Source: Cryptomeria japonica (lineage: Eukaryota; Streptophyta; Pinopsida; Cupressales; Cupressaceae). From it: DNA of 60,000 nucleotides. Position numbers and translations under genes: made by a program. Below the pieces are notes generated by a model that did not search any database, was not told the origin of the DNA, and saw only the letters and a list, made by a program, of their open reading frames with translations. The stretch is from the NCBI RefSeq assembly GCF_030272615.1, contig NC_081407.1:315424456-315484455 (forward strand). Direction: 5' to 3'. Numbering within the stretch: the stretch's first letter is position 1; each line of letters begins with the position of its first letter. Positions 24,487-33,267 of this stretch are shown one piece after another.

Positions 24487-25602
24487 CTATGGGAACAACC
24501 TCATCAAGTATGTTTCTTCTGCCGCTACCTCAATGCAAGCTGTGAAGAATTGTCTTATGCGTGCCTTGGGGTCTCCTCTCCCTCTATATTTGTCAAATTT
24601 TGGTGTCACAAAGTGCGGAGGAAACGGAGGCATTGGAATGCTCTTATCAAATGGATAAGGGCATATATCTCTCATAGTATATGTGGGTTTTGATGTGCCC
24701 ATGTCTTCCACTTTCTTTTGTAGATCTCTAATTTGTTGCTCCAAATTATTTTTGGGAGGAGATTGATTTCTTGTAGCATACCCCATGTTTGAAACACCCA
24801 TTTGAGGAGGAGCTTGTTGCATGTATGGATGATACTGATCGTAAACATGTCCATATGGAGGTCTATATTGTTGCGACATGTATGGAGCACTTGGCATAAC
24901 TTCTTGTTGAGGAACCCCATATCTGTTTTGTGTATATAAACCATATTCAATAGGCCTTTCATTTTCCATTGTGTTGCCCCCAATTTTGGCATGAGGTCTC
25001 CTTGTGTCAAAATTTTGAGGAAGTCCTTGAGTATCCATTTGTCTTGGTTGACCCATATCTTGAGCATGTGTTTGAGCATAAGGCCTCCATGATGGTCTTT
25101 GAGTGTAAGTATCATGCATTTGAGCTTGTGTATGTGGGATTGCTGGTTTCTGAAGCAAAACTGATGGTGACTCCGGCATCATATTATTTGGTCTTCCACT
25201 ATTAGGTTGAGTTTGTTGTGAAGGTCTACTTTCCATAAGTTGAGATAAGTCAAAATCATGTGGTATTTTAGCTCCACTTTGTGCCATCATGTTTAGGAAA
25301 TATTGACGATCTCTCCTCATTATCTCTTCAACCAATCTATTGAATTGAGGATCCATTATAGATTCTTGTATGTCTGTTGATAGTATTGAAGAATTGTCAA
25401 CATTGTCATTGTGTGTAGCATTGTTGTTTATAGCGTTTGCGCTTTCCACATTTGGATTGTGTCTATAAACATTCATGTCTGGTAATGTAGTGTGCTCAGG
25501 ATTGTAGAAGACATCATTGTCATACTCATAAGAACTCATGTTTACGGATTCTTGAGCTTCTTTGACTATTCTCCTAGATTTTTGAAGACGGGTTTCAACC
25601 AT
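24487..25602 (-). pseudogene. G2 gag N-terminal part
   Basis: 371 codons from ATG 25602-25600. It opens with a basic start, then long Asn/Gln/Pro-rich low-complexity sequence with Tyr-rich segments (TQNRYGVPQQ, YRPPYGHVYDQYHPY). A short coiled-coil-like stretch (LEQQIRDLQKKVEDM) precedes the start of the Gag domain (FVTPKFDKYRGRGDP, then FFTACIEVAAEETYLMRLFP). It stops at TAG 24487-24489 in the middle of the Gag domain. The domain continues in the same frame six codons later, so this is one gag gene with a single nonsense change. Confidence 0.9.
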
Positions 25603-26094
25603 GAACTAGGTGTTTGGCAATATGTGAGAGACTAGACGGAAAATGACAAGAGTATGGAAGACCAAGAGTTGTATGGAGTGTAAATGAATCTTGAGGTGTA
25701 CTTGCAATGTCCAAAGTGTAAGACCAAGTATGTAAGTAGTAGAGTAGGTGTGACTTCCAAAGAGAGGATAGCTTCTCTTGATGAGGTAAGATGACCTTGA
25801 CTCTAAGTAAGACCAAATGAGACCCAAAGGTAAGAAACCTTGATGAGGGACCACTTAGCAAAGTGTAGTTGTATGTAGTGTGTTGACAAAGTATGATGAG
25901 GACAAGCAAGTGACCTTTTGGCTCAAGTTTAGACAAGTATGAATGTAAAATGAGATGTGAAGCAATGATGGACTATGTGAGACCCAAAGACAGGTTGAAT
26001 GCTAGATGAAATCTGAAGAGACAACCTAGGAAGCTCAAGTATGCCAAAACTGATTTCTTTTGTTTGTTTGACTGTTAAAATTTTCAAATCCTGA

Positions 26095-26385
26095 CACAGA
26101 CGCCTCTGTATACTTCACAGACGCGGTTTTAAGACACAGACGCTACTCTGTTTAACGCAGACGTGATTATGAGATTTTCCTGTTGATGTTTGTCGGGACT
26201 GTAACAGTTTTTTGCAATTGTGGACACAGACGCGCCTGTATACTTCACAGACGCGATTCCCAAACACAGACGTGTCTCTGTTCGACACAGACACAGATAA
26301 AAACACAGACGCTATTCTGTACTTCACAGATGCGTTTATCTGACACAGACGCGGTTTGAACAGACACAGATGCGTTTCTGTAACC
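26095..26385. repeat. CACAGACGC motif array A in G2 leader
   Basis: About twelve close variants of CACAGACGC (some CGCAGACG, CACAGATG, CACAGACGT) in 290 bases, often paired with CTCTGT or TTCTGT a few bases on. CpG-rich in an AT-rich leader. Confidence 0.85.
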
Positions 26386-27596
26386 TTCATGCAATCTTTC
26401 CTATCTGTGAAGTTGTTTTGTTGTGACCAAATCTAATTGTTCGACTGTTTTTCATGACAAGAGGACACAGTGCTGATGACTCAATGTTTGCTAGTGTTTA
26501 GACTCCAAAATGACTCCAAGAAAGTGTGTTGTTTGATGTAAAAAGTTTTTGCATACACTTGAAGACACAAAAGACACAATGTTTTGTTGTTTTATCTTTG
26601 AGTGTTTGAATGTTTATCATAAGTCAAGCACAATTCTTATGGCTGGCCAAGACAATAGTTGTTGATCCCACATGGGGTTTTACCCCCGAGGCTACGCTAT
26701 TCAGAGCGGATACTTAGATGCTTGACCTCACTGGCTCCACCCTCGGCACTCACTTCTCGGGTCAGCCAAGCATCAGTCCCCATGAAAACTCCCCATGGCG
26801 AACTTTGTATCTCTACTAAGAACCGTATGTGTGTGGGCCGCTACCAGAGGTCTGACCTCCTGCCCCAACAACTAGAAGGATTTGGGCCTCTAAAACAAAA
26901 TGGTGCTAGTAAGGGCATCCGCTCGTGTGGCCATACATGCGGCACTTTCAGCTCTGTAAATACAGAAGGCTCCTAGCCGGTAGGGGTTACGCCCTACAAA
27001 TGATCAAATAAATTTGATCAAACGGGTTTATGGGGAGACATAGTGTCGGTATGAACTAATCAGCACATGTTATTCATAGTTTTCACCATGAATATATTTG
27101 ATTATAGTGGTTTGGATGAGGTGGGTTTTCCTCGCTACCACTTGGGTCATTCTCTTCTCACTAGTAGTCCTAATGACCACACGGGAAGACAGGCCCTCTA
27201 AAGAGTAAACAAAAAGAGCCTATTGCTCAAGACACAAAAGACAATGATTCAATTTTAGTGCACCAATTGAAGTGTTTGCTAAGCTATAAAACAAGGCACA
27301 CAATAAAAATTACAAAACCCTAGCTAAGGCCCTGCAACAAAATTGTTAGTAGTTTGGATTGTTTCAAATGATAACCCCTTCCTGCAAGCACACAAGTTAG
27401 GTAAATTTTTAGAAAACCCAAAAAGACTTTGTGAAAAGGGGCCTTCAACAAAAACGTATTTGTCTCCAAAGCAAGCTGCACAAATCAGGTTAGCTAGATC
27501 TGCAAAGGTTAGCCAAAAATAAACCAGATCTGAAACCTTAAGTACAAAATCCGAAAACCCGAATCGAAAAACTTGAAAAATTTGCAAAACAGAATG

Positions 27597-27895
27597 CACA
27601 GACGCTGTTATACCAGACACAGACGCATCTGTCCGACACAGACACGGTTCTGTAGTTCACAGACGCGGCCACAGAACACAGACGCTTCTTTCGGCTACAG
27701 CCGTGATAAGATGATGCGCAGACGCGATTCGGAATCACAGACGTGATAAGATGATGCGTAGACGCGATTCGGAATCACAGACGCGTCTTTCGGAAACCTG
27801 CAAAAAATAGAAAATGACAGAAACACAGATGCGATCCAAGATATCGCAGACGCCTCTGAAATACAAAAACGCGATCCGAACACTCGCAGACGCGG
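27597..27895. repeat. CACAGACGC motif array B in G2 leader
   Basis: About a dozen more CACAGACGC or CGCAGACGC words over 300 bases, 1.2 kb from array A and near the PBS. It includes GCGATTCGGAATCACAGACG twice. Confidence 0.85.
27703..27782. repeat. 40-bp tandem duplication in G2 leader
   Basis: GTGATAAGATGATGCG opens two adjacent 40-base units (27703 and 27743) that differ by one base (CGCAGACG against CGTAGACG). Confidence 0.9.
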
Positions 27896-27984
27896 AAAAA
27901 ACCTAAAATGTCGTCGAAATCGTCCGATCTGCAACTTCAAAAATGCAAAATCTGCAACAAAAATGTTAAATGAAAAGGGACAAG

Positions 27985-28006
27985 AGTCCCACCGGGCGTG
28001 CCAAAA
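27985..28006 (-). promoter_or_regulatory. G2 primer binding site
   Basis: On the minus strand, directly after the LTR's ...TACA, the sequence reads TTTTGGCACGCCCGGTGGGA. A tRNA-3'-end-complementary TGG start right beside the LTR is the PBS position. I do not name the tRNA. Confidence 0.75.
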
Positions 28007-28367
28007 TGTATATGGTGAAAATGGATAACAATAAACAATAATATTGAAAGACTAAAATGGATTCAACCACTAAACCCTAGCCTAACAACAACAAAGATCC
28101 ACCATAACATATGAAGATTACCTAAGACAATGCAAATAACTCAAAATCACAAAGATTATACCATCACATGTCCACTAGGGTTTTGATCTCCATTCTTCCT
28201 ATCTCCATTGATCTTGCTTGGTATACTTGCTCTCAGATTTTTGTATGCACAAGAGCTCAACAAAGAACGGAATGTGGTTGCAAGTAGAATTGTAGTCTAG
28301 TCAATTGATCAAGTAGTTAGGCATGTCTCATTAGGGATTAGGGTTTGACAATGAAGAAAGCATCTCC

Positions 28368-28380
28368 TTAAATAGAAGAC
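28368..28380 (-). promoter_or_regulatory. Putative TATA box of G2 LTR
   Basis: Minus-strand CTATTTAAGGAG, about 365 bases before the LTR's inner end. Position and sequence fit a core promoter; not proven. Confidence 0.45.
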
Positions 28381-28534
28381 ACAATATGAAATGGAGGGTT
28401 AAGATTGAGAGGTGTAAAAAGAGAGGTCGGCTAGGATTAGAGGGTAGGTATAAGAAATACCAAAATAATGAAAGAGGTAGGTAGTGTAGGAAATAAGAGA
28501 TGAATGACATGTGTCATGTGTAGAAAAAGATAAT

Positions 28535-28770
28535 GAATTAATTAAATAAATAAAGATTTATTTAATTAATAGAAGAAGTAGGACAATTAAATAAATAAAA
28601 TATTTATTCAATTTAGGAAAGGGATAATTTAAATAAATAAATGTATTTATTTAAATGAGAAATAAGGCTAGAAGAGGATAAATGAATTAATTAAATAAAT
28701 AAAAATTTATTTAATTAATAGAAGAATTAGGCTTAGATAATTAAATAAATAAAATATTTATTTAATTAGA
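28535..28770. repeat. Array of AT palindromes in G2 LTR
   Basis: Four successive imperfect inverted repeats of the form (A)ATTAAATAAATAAA...TTTATTTAATTAA, spaced by short purine-rich pieces (AGAAGAAGTAGG, AGAAGAATTAGG). Each could fold as a hairpin. Confidence 0.85.
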
Positions 28771-28793
28771 CATGACAATTTTAGGTGTCTACA

Positions 28794-30023
28794 AGAAGTA
28801 TTAGTCATTGCATGAACTTGGTTCTTGGAGCTAGTTTGCCTAACAAAGTTGCACACCGGTTGACACCGACAAAGAATGACGAACTGAATAGACAAGTGGA
28901 GGATCTATTGAAGAAATGTTTGATCAGGGAGAGTTTGAGCCCTTGTGCAGTACCAACAATATTAGCACCTAAGAAGAATGGAGAATGGAGGATGTGTACT
29001 GATTCAAGAGAAATAAACAAGATCATAGTGAAATACCAGTTTCCTTTGCCTGGGATGGATGACATAATGGACTGTTTGAGTGGAGAAAAATATTTTATAG
29101 AGATAGATTTGAAGAGTGGATATCATCATATCAGGATCAGAGAAGGTGATGAGTGGAAGACAACATTTAAGACTAATGAAGGACTATATGAATGGTCGGT
29201 GATGCCTTTTGGATTGACTAATGTACCAAGTACTTTCATGAGGCTGATGAGTGTGGTATTAAATAAATTCTTGGGTAAGTTTGTTATTGAGTATTTGGAT
29301 GACATTCTTATTTTTAGTAGAACAAAAGAGGAGCATCTGTTGTAGTTAAGACAAGTTTTGCAGAGGTTGAGAGAAGAGAAGTTGTTGATCAATATCAAGA
29401 AGTATATTTTCATGAAGGATGAGTTAGTCTATTTAGGTTTTGTGTTATCTGAGGATGGTTTGAAGATGGACCCTGAGAAAGTGAAAGCCATTATTGAGTG
29501 GCCTACACTAGAAAGCATTGGAGAGGTAAGATCATTTCATGGATTGGCTAGTTTTTATCGAAAGTTTATCAGAAATTTCAGTTCAGTTTATAGCCCTATG
29601 ATTGAGACCATGAGAGGAGATCGGAAGGAATTCAAGTGGAACACCAAAGAAAACAAAAGTTTTGAATTATGAAAACAAAAAGTGACTGAGCAACCTGTGT
29701 TATCTTTACTAGATTTCAATAACGTATTTCAAGTGGATTATGATGAAAGTGGAACAACAATAGGAGAACTTTTGAGTCAAGAAGGGAGAGCAGTAGCATA
29801 TTTCAGTCAGAAATTGAATGATGCCCAGAAGAGATATTCAGTGTATGATCAGGAATTTTATGCCATAGTTCAAGCCTTGAAGAAATGGAGACACTACTTG
29901 TTTGCCTAAGGAGTTTGTTTTGTATACAGATCATCAAGCTTTGCAGTATTTTAATAGTCAGAGTAAGTTGAATCAGAGACATATGAGATGGGTAGAATTC
30001 TTGCAAAGTTACACCTTTGTTTT
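28794..30023 (+). pseudogene. G1 chromovirus RT and RNase H
   Basis: Begins inside RT because G2 inserted here; the gag, protease and first RT residues are missing. Visible RT blocks: LTPTKNDELNRQV, LAPKKNGEWRMC, FIEIDLKSGYHHIR, VMPFGLTNVPSTF and the intact YLDD box (near 29295). The RT thumb follows (GLKMDPEKVKAI, FHGLASFYRKFI), then RNase H (VDYDESGTTIG, YSVYDQEFYAIV, YTDHQALQY). All lies in one frame to about 29900. Lesions are TAG 29343-29345, TGA 29670-29672 and a one-base frame change near 29900. Coding stops in the RNase H tail at insertion S (30024) and resumes at 42934. Confidence 0.9.
30019..30023. repeat. Target duplication of insertion S, left (GTTTT)
   Basis: G1 coding is continuous if the segment from 30024 to the right-hand GTGTT (42929-42933) is treated as an insert. 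GTTTT against GTGTT differ at one base. Confidence 0.6.
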
Positions 30024-30156
30024 TGTAAGGCCTTCTCTAAACCAAGCTTTGATTAACTTAGTTGACCATGTTTGACCCTATTTATAAATGCTATATAATA
30101 CAATAGAATGGACTGTGTTAGACCGATAGATTTGTGAGAAAAGAAATTGAACCAAG
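30024..30156. mobile_element. Insertion S, left end
   Basis: Starts TGTAAGGCCTTC directly after GTTTT in the G1 RNase H region. 133 bases remain before the pol-less LTR element begins. The rest of S is 38253-42928. A tATTTATAAATGC word near 30078 could be TATA-like. Total S length without the inner element is about 4.8 kb. Confidence 0.6.
30152..30156. repeat. Target duplication CCAAG, left
   Basis: Perfect match to 38248-38252 (and 5511-5515 in copy 1) across the 8.1-kb element. Confidence 0.9.
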
Positions 30157-31353
30157 TGTTACTACTTATCAAATTACCATTAGTTTCATATCCAAAGTCA
30201 TACTATATTCTAGTCAGTTAGTATTACCGAATCATGCAGTCGGTACACACAGAGAAGTCGATATGAACAGTCTAGTCAGTTACTGAAGAAAGCAGTCACA
30301 GAGCACAGTATTCACCAAGCTTTTTATCGAGTAAAGGTTCATGGCTACCGAGTGGTAAAGTTAACTCACCGAGTTGATATTCACCGAGTGAAACGTTTTA
30401 CTAGATACATTGAACCTGGACATGCACATGAAAACATGTTACAAGATCGAGGCACATCTAACCGTTTTTGCATTGGAAATTGCACTATGAGATTGTGTAT
30501 GATTACAAGGCCAATCTAAACTTTGAGATATTTTGTTTAGTTATTCATTCAAAGAATCTTTTTGTAAGATCGAAGCAATGAATTAGATCACCGTTGTAAG
30601 AGATCTATATATACAACATGATTCTAGGGTTAGATATATGACATGATATGATGTGATAAGAGATGCAATGAGATAGCAGTGTGTATGCATGAAGGAATAC
30701 TGTTACAAAGACACAGAGAGGTCACCGAGAAGGTTATCAGTGAATAGTCAAAGAACAAAGTAAACAAAAGGGTTTACCGAGTTTCATTATGGGTTACTGA
30801 GGTAAGCTACAAGCTAGGTAATCTTATTCAAAGCACATAGAATCTGCTTTAACATTTCAGATGTAAAGTTGCAGATATTTGTAATGATTATATTGTAATA
30901 TTTTGAAGTTGTAAGAGAAACCTTTAACAGGGTTAAATACTCTAACCAAGTCTATAAATTGTAAATCCTTTAACCAGGTACTACACTTATATAGTGTTGT
31001 AAAAATCCTTTAGTAAGGTAGATCTAACTGATCTTAATACTCCTAACAAGGTAAGCTATCAGAAATAGCTAAATGTAGCTCTAACCAAGCATTCTTTTAT
31101 TATTGCAGTAGTGAAGTTGTGGGTGCCATCCCCACCACAGTTTTTCTCTCTAATCAAGAGTTTCTGCGCGACCAAAATATATGTGTTATGGAGTGAATCA
31201 TGTATGATTGTTATCTATTGATTATAGTTTTATTTTATGTTACTACACTATTTTGTTTATGCATAACAGTAAGGTTATTACAAAAGAAAAGTTTTGGAGT
31301 ACTGATTCACCCCTCCCTTCTCAGTACATTAGCTTTCCATATTGGGCCTAACA
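30157..31353 (+). mobile_element. 5' LTR of the pol-less element
   Basis: 1197 bp, TGTTACTACT...GGGCCTAACA. It differs from the 3' LTR mostly by transitions and by lacking the TA expansion (it has CTATATATAC near 30605). The PBS follows at 31356. Confidence 0.93.
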
Positions 31354-31355
31354 AT

Positions 31356-31367
31356 TGGTATTAGAGC
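31356..31367 (+). promoter_or_regulatory. Primer binding site, initiator-Met tRNA type
   Basis: TGGTATTAGAGC, one base from the usual plant TGGTATCAGAGC (C to T), two bases after the LTR end. Confidence 0.85.
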
Positions 31368-31415
31368 TTGAATCTTGAAAAAGGGTTTAACCACCTAAAG
31401 AGAAATATCTTAACA

Positions 31416-32708
31416 ATGGAAGGCTACAAAAAATCTCGGAAGATTGTGCATCTTCACAAAGAGCTGGATAATGCAAATCAAGTGATTGCAGACATGCAGA
31501 GGCAAATGCAAAAATCTCTAAAAGTAAGGAGAAGATTATCTGATGACTTGCAGGATTCTCAAGAGCTAGTGGAACAAATCAAGACATCATCTAAGAAAAG
31601 TACATCTGAAGAAACTGAAGAAATGATTGGAATGTTGAAAGAAAATAACAAAGCATTGGCTGATCAACTAAAAGCAATGAAAAGAGAACATGAACATTTT
31701 AGTACACAAATGACTGAAAATCTAGATGCATTAAGGAGAGCTGAGGATAAAGCAAGAGATCTACAAAGAGAGAAACAACAACTTGAAGCTCTAGTATCTG
31801 ATAAGGATGATGAAATCACAAGGTTAGCTGGTATTCAACAAAATATGACAGATCAACTAGGTTATGCTCATCATGAAGCAATTCTGAAGAATGATGAGAA
31901 TCAATCATTGAAACTTGAAGTATTAAGGTTGACTGGTGAACTTGAAATAGAAAAGAAATCCAAAGAATCATTGGAGAAAAGTTATGAAGCATCAAAGATG
32001 TTGGATGAGCAATTGAATACAAGAAGACTCTACAAAGATGGAGGACCTGGTTACAAAGGAAAAGACTCTACCGAGAAAGGAATTAATACTACCGAGAGAG
32101 GAGAATCATCAAAACAAGTTGAAAAAATAAATAACATCAAAAGGAAGAAGCCTATTTGCTACTACTATGGAAATCAAGGTCATACTGCCAACATATGCCA
32201 GATCAGAAAAGGTAAGCAACCGAATATCTCTAAGTCCAATGGATATTGTTATAATTGCAAAAAATATGGTCACATACCTAATCAATGTAGGACAAAGTCT
32301 GTTAATAACCATCAGAAGGAAAAATTCAAAGGGTTTTGTAAAATCTGCAATAGATATGGACATAGTACCAAGAAGTGCTGGTTTAAGCAAAAGAACTACA
32401 TGAAGTATCCACACCGAGCAAACACTGGAGGTTACCGAACTCACACAGATTCTTACCGACAATATACAACAGTACCATGGGATTACAATACAAGGATATG
32501 GTGTGAATGTTGTGGAAGATATGGACATATAAGTGCCAACTATTTTATAAGGTTTGGAATGAACAACCAGAGATCATGGAGAAATCCTAGTATGGCATGT
32601 TTTCATTGTCACAAAGCTAGACATTTAGCTGGAGATTGTAGAGATCAACCAAGAAGAGACACTGAGGAGATAAAAGAAAAATTCAAGATGATTTGGAAAA
32701 AGAAATAA
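31416..32708 (+). CDS. Gag-like protein with coiled coil and five zinc-knuckle units
   Basis: 430 codons, apparently intact, from ATG 31416 to TAA 32706-32708. Residues about 1-195 are highly charged and heptad-rich (HKELDNANQVIADMQRQM, EDKARDLQREKQQLEAL), so probably a long coiled coil. A Lys/Ser/Thr-rich linker follows. Five CCHC-type units lie near residues 247, 277, 307, 361 and 394. The second (CYNCKKYGHIPNQC), third (CKICNRYGHSTKKC) and fifth (CFHCHKARHLAGDC) have all ligands. The first has Tyr for the second Cys and the fourth has Tyr for the last Cys, both single G-to-A steps. It probably binds RNA and assembles particles. The usual helical Gag core is not evident. The start at 31416 is chosen because the frame upstream has no other ATG. 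Confidence 0.82.
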   Translation: MEGYKKSRKIVHLHKELDNANQVIADMQRQMQKSLKVRRRLSDDLQDSQELVEQIKTSSKKSTSEETEEMIGMLKENNKALADQLKAMKREHEHFSTQMTENLDALRRAEDKARDLQREKQQLEALVSDKDDEITRLAGIQQNMTDQLGYAHHEAILKNDENQSLKLEVLRLTGELEIEKKSKESLEKSYEASKMLDEQLNTRRLYKDGGPGYKGKDSTEKGINTTERGESSKQVEKINNIKRKKPICYYYGNQGHTANICQIRKGKQPNISKSNGYCYNCKKYGHIPNQCRTKSVNNHQKEKFKGFCKICNRYGHSTKKCWFKQKNYMKYPHRANTGGYRTHTDSYRQYTTVPWDYNTRIWCECCGRYGHISANYFIRFGMNNQRSWRNPSMACFHCHKARHLAGDCRDQPRRDTEEIKEKFKMIWKKK

Positions 32709-33267
32709 ATTATGTCTGATGAAGAAAGCACCTTACCTATCGAGTTAGGTGCACCTATTTCAAATTAGTCAAGAAAAGGTATGAAGGGACTGCATTCTTT
32801 AAAAGTTAAATCATAACAATTCCTATTTTATTATGAACAGAATTCAAAATCTGCATAGTTAAGATGCAATTAGAAAAGTTTGCATACTATACAAGAAACC
32901 TGTCAAGTCGGTTAATAAAGCAAAGTTGGATACTCGGTGAAAACAAAAAATGAAGTAAATTGGTAAAAGGTGAACTGAGTGCATTTAATATCTTGACCTA
33001 ACTTGCATGGAGCCCGATAAGGTATTTTTGAGTACTTAAAAGTGTTTTCGCGGTCATTATCATTCACCCAAGTTTTCAAGAAGCAGAGCAGAGCGAATCA
33101 AGGCGACCAAACTTCATTCAGAGTGAATTTCAAGGTATTTACATCAATCTATTCACACTGTTTAGCTGGTTTCTGATCTAGTCAAATTGCTAGTGTCTAC
33201 CGAGTGTGAAGAGTAAGTCACTTGTAAACCCTAAGGATAACCTGTTGAATTTTACTAGAGATCTACC
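32709..33267 (+). other. Non-coding stretch between gag and ORF2
   Basis: No gene seen. It contains the left edge of the duplicated segment as visible in the window (32742). The end near 33190-33260 resembles a leader before ATG 33268. A missing pol would be expected here in a normal element. Confidence 0.6.

Larger units (their letters stand above)
25603..27984 (-). mobile_element. G2 5' leader
   Basis: About 2.4 kb between PBS and gag with no credible gene. It has two clusters of CACAGACGC-type words (26095-26385 and 27597-27895), a 40-bp tandem duplication (27703-27782), and a GC-richer central block (about 26660-27000). A 105-codon plus-strand frame in that block has no recognisable family and I do not call it a gene. 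Long leaders are normal for Tat/Ogre-like elements. Confidence 0.7.
14589..28793 (-). mobile_element. G2: Ty3/gypsy element of Tat type, left-truncated
   Basis: About 14.2 kb on the minus strand. In element order: 5' LTR (28007-28793), PBS (about 27985-28006), long leader (25603-27984), gag, protease, G-patch-like region, RT, RNase H, second RNase H, integrase (to 18121), spacer, antisense PMD gene. The second, archaeal-type RNase H between RNase H and integrase marks the Tat group. Gag to pol is one frame with only two in-frame TAG codons (24487-24489 and 19918-19920), so this is the best preserved element here. It inserted into G1 RT coding at 28794. Its 3' LTR is missing because the duplication junction cuts the element. 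Confidence 0.85.
28007..28793 (-). mobile_element. G2 5' LTR
   Basis: 787 bp; minus-strand start TGTAGACACCTAAAATTG and end ...CCATATACA, next to the PBS. A CTATTTAAGG word near 28370 on the minus strand fits a TATA box. The U3 half consists of repeated palindromic A/T blocks. Beyond the LTR (28794 on) lies RT coding of G1, so this is the real element edge; the target duplication there would be AGAAG, but the far side is missing. Confidence 0.88.

Noticed and set aside
26659-26976. 105-codon plus-strand frame in the G2 leader
   Set aside because: No recognisable motif, antisense to the element and lying in its untranslated leader; open probably because of higher GC.
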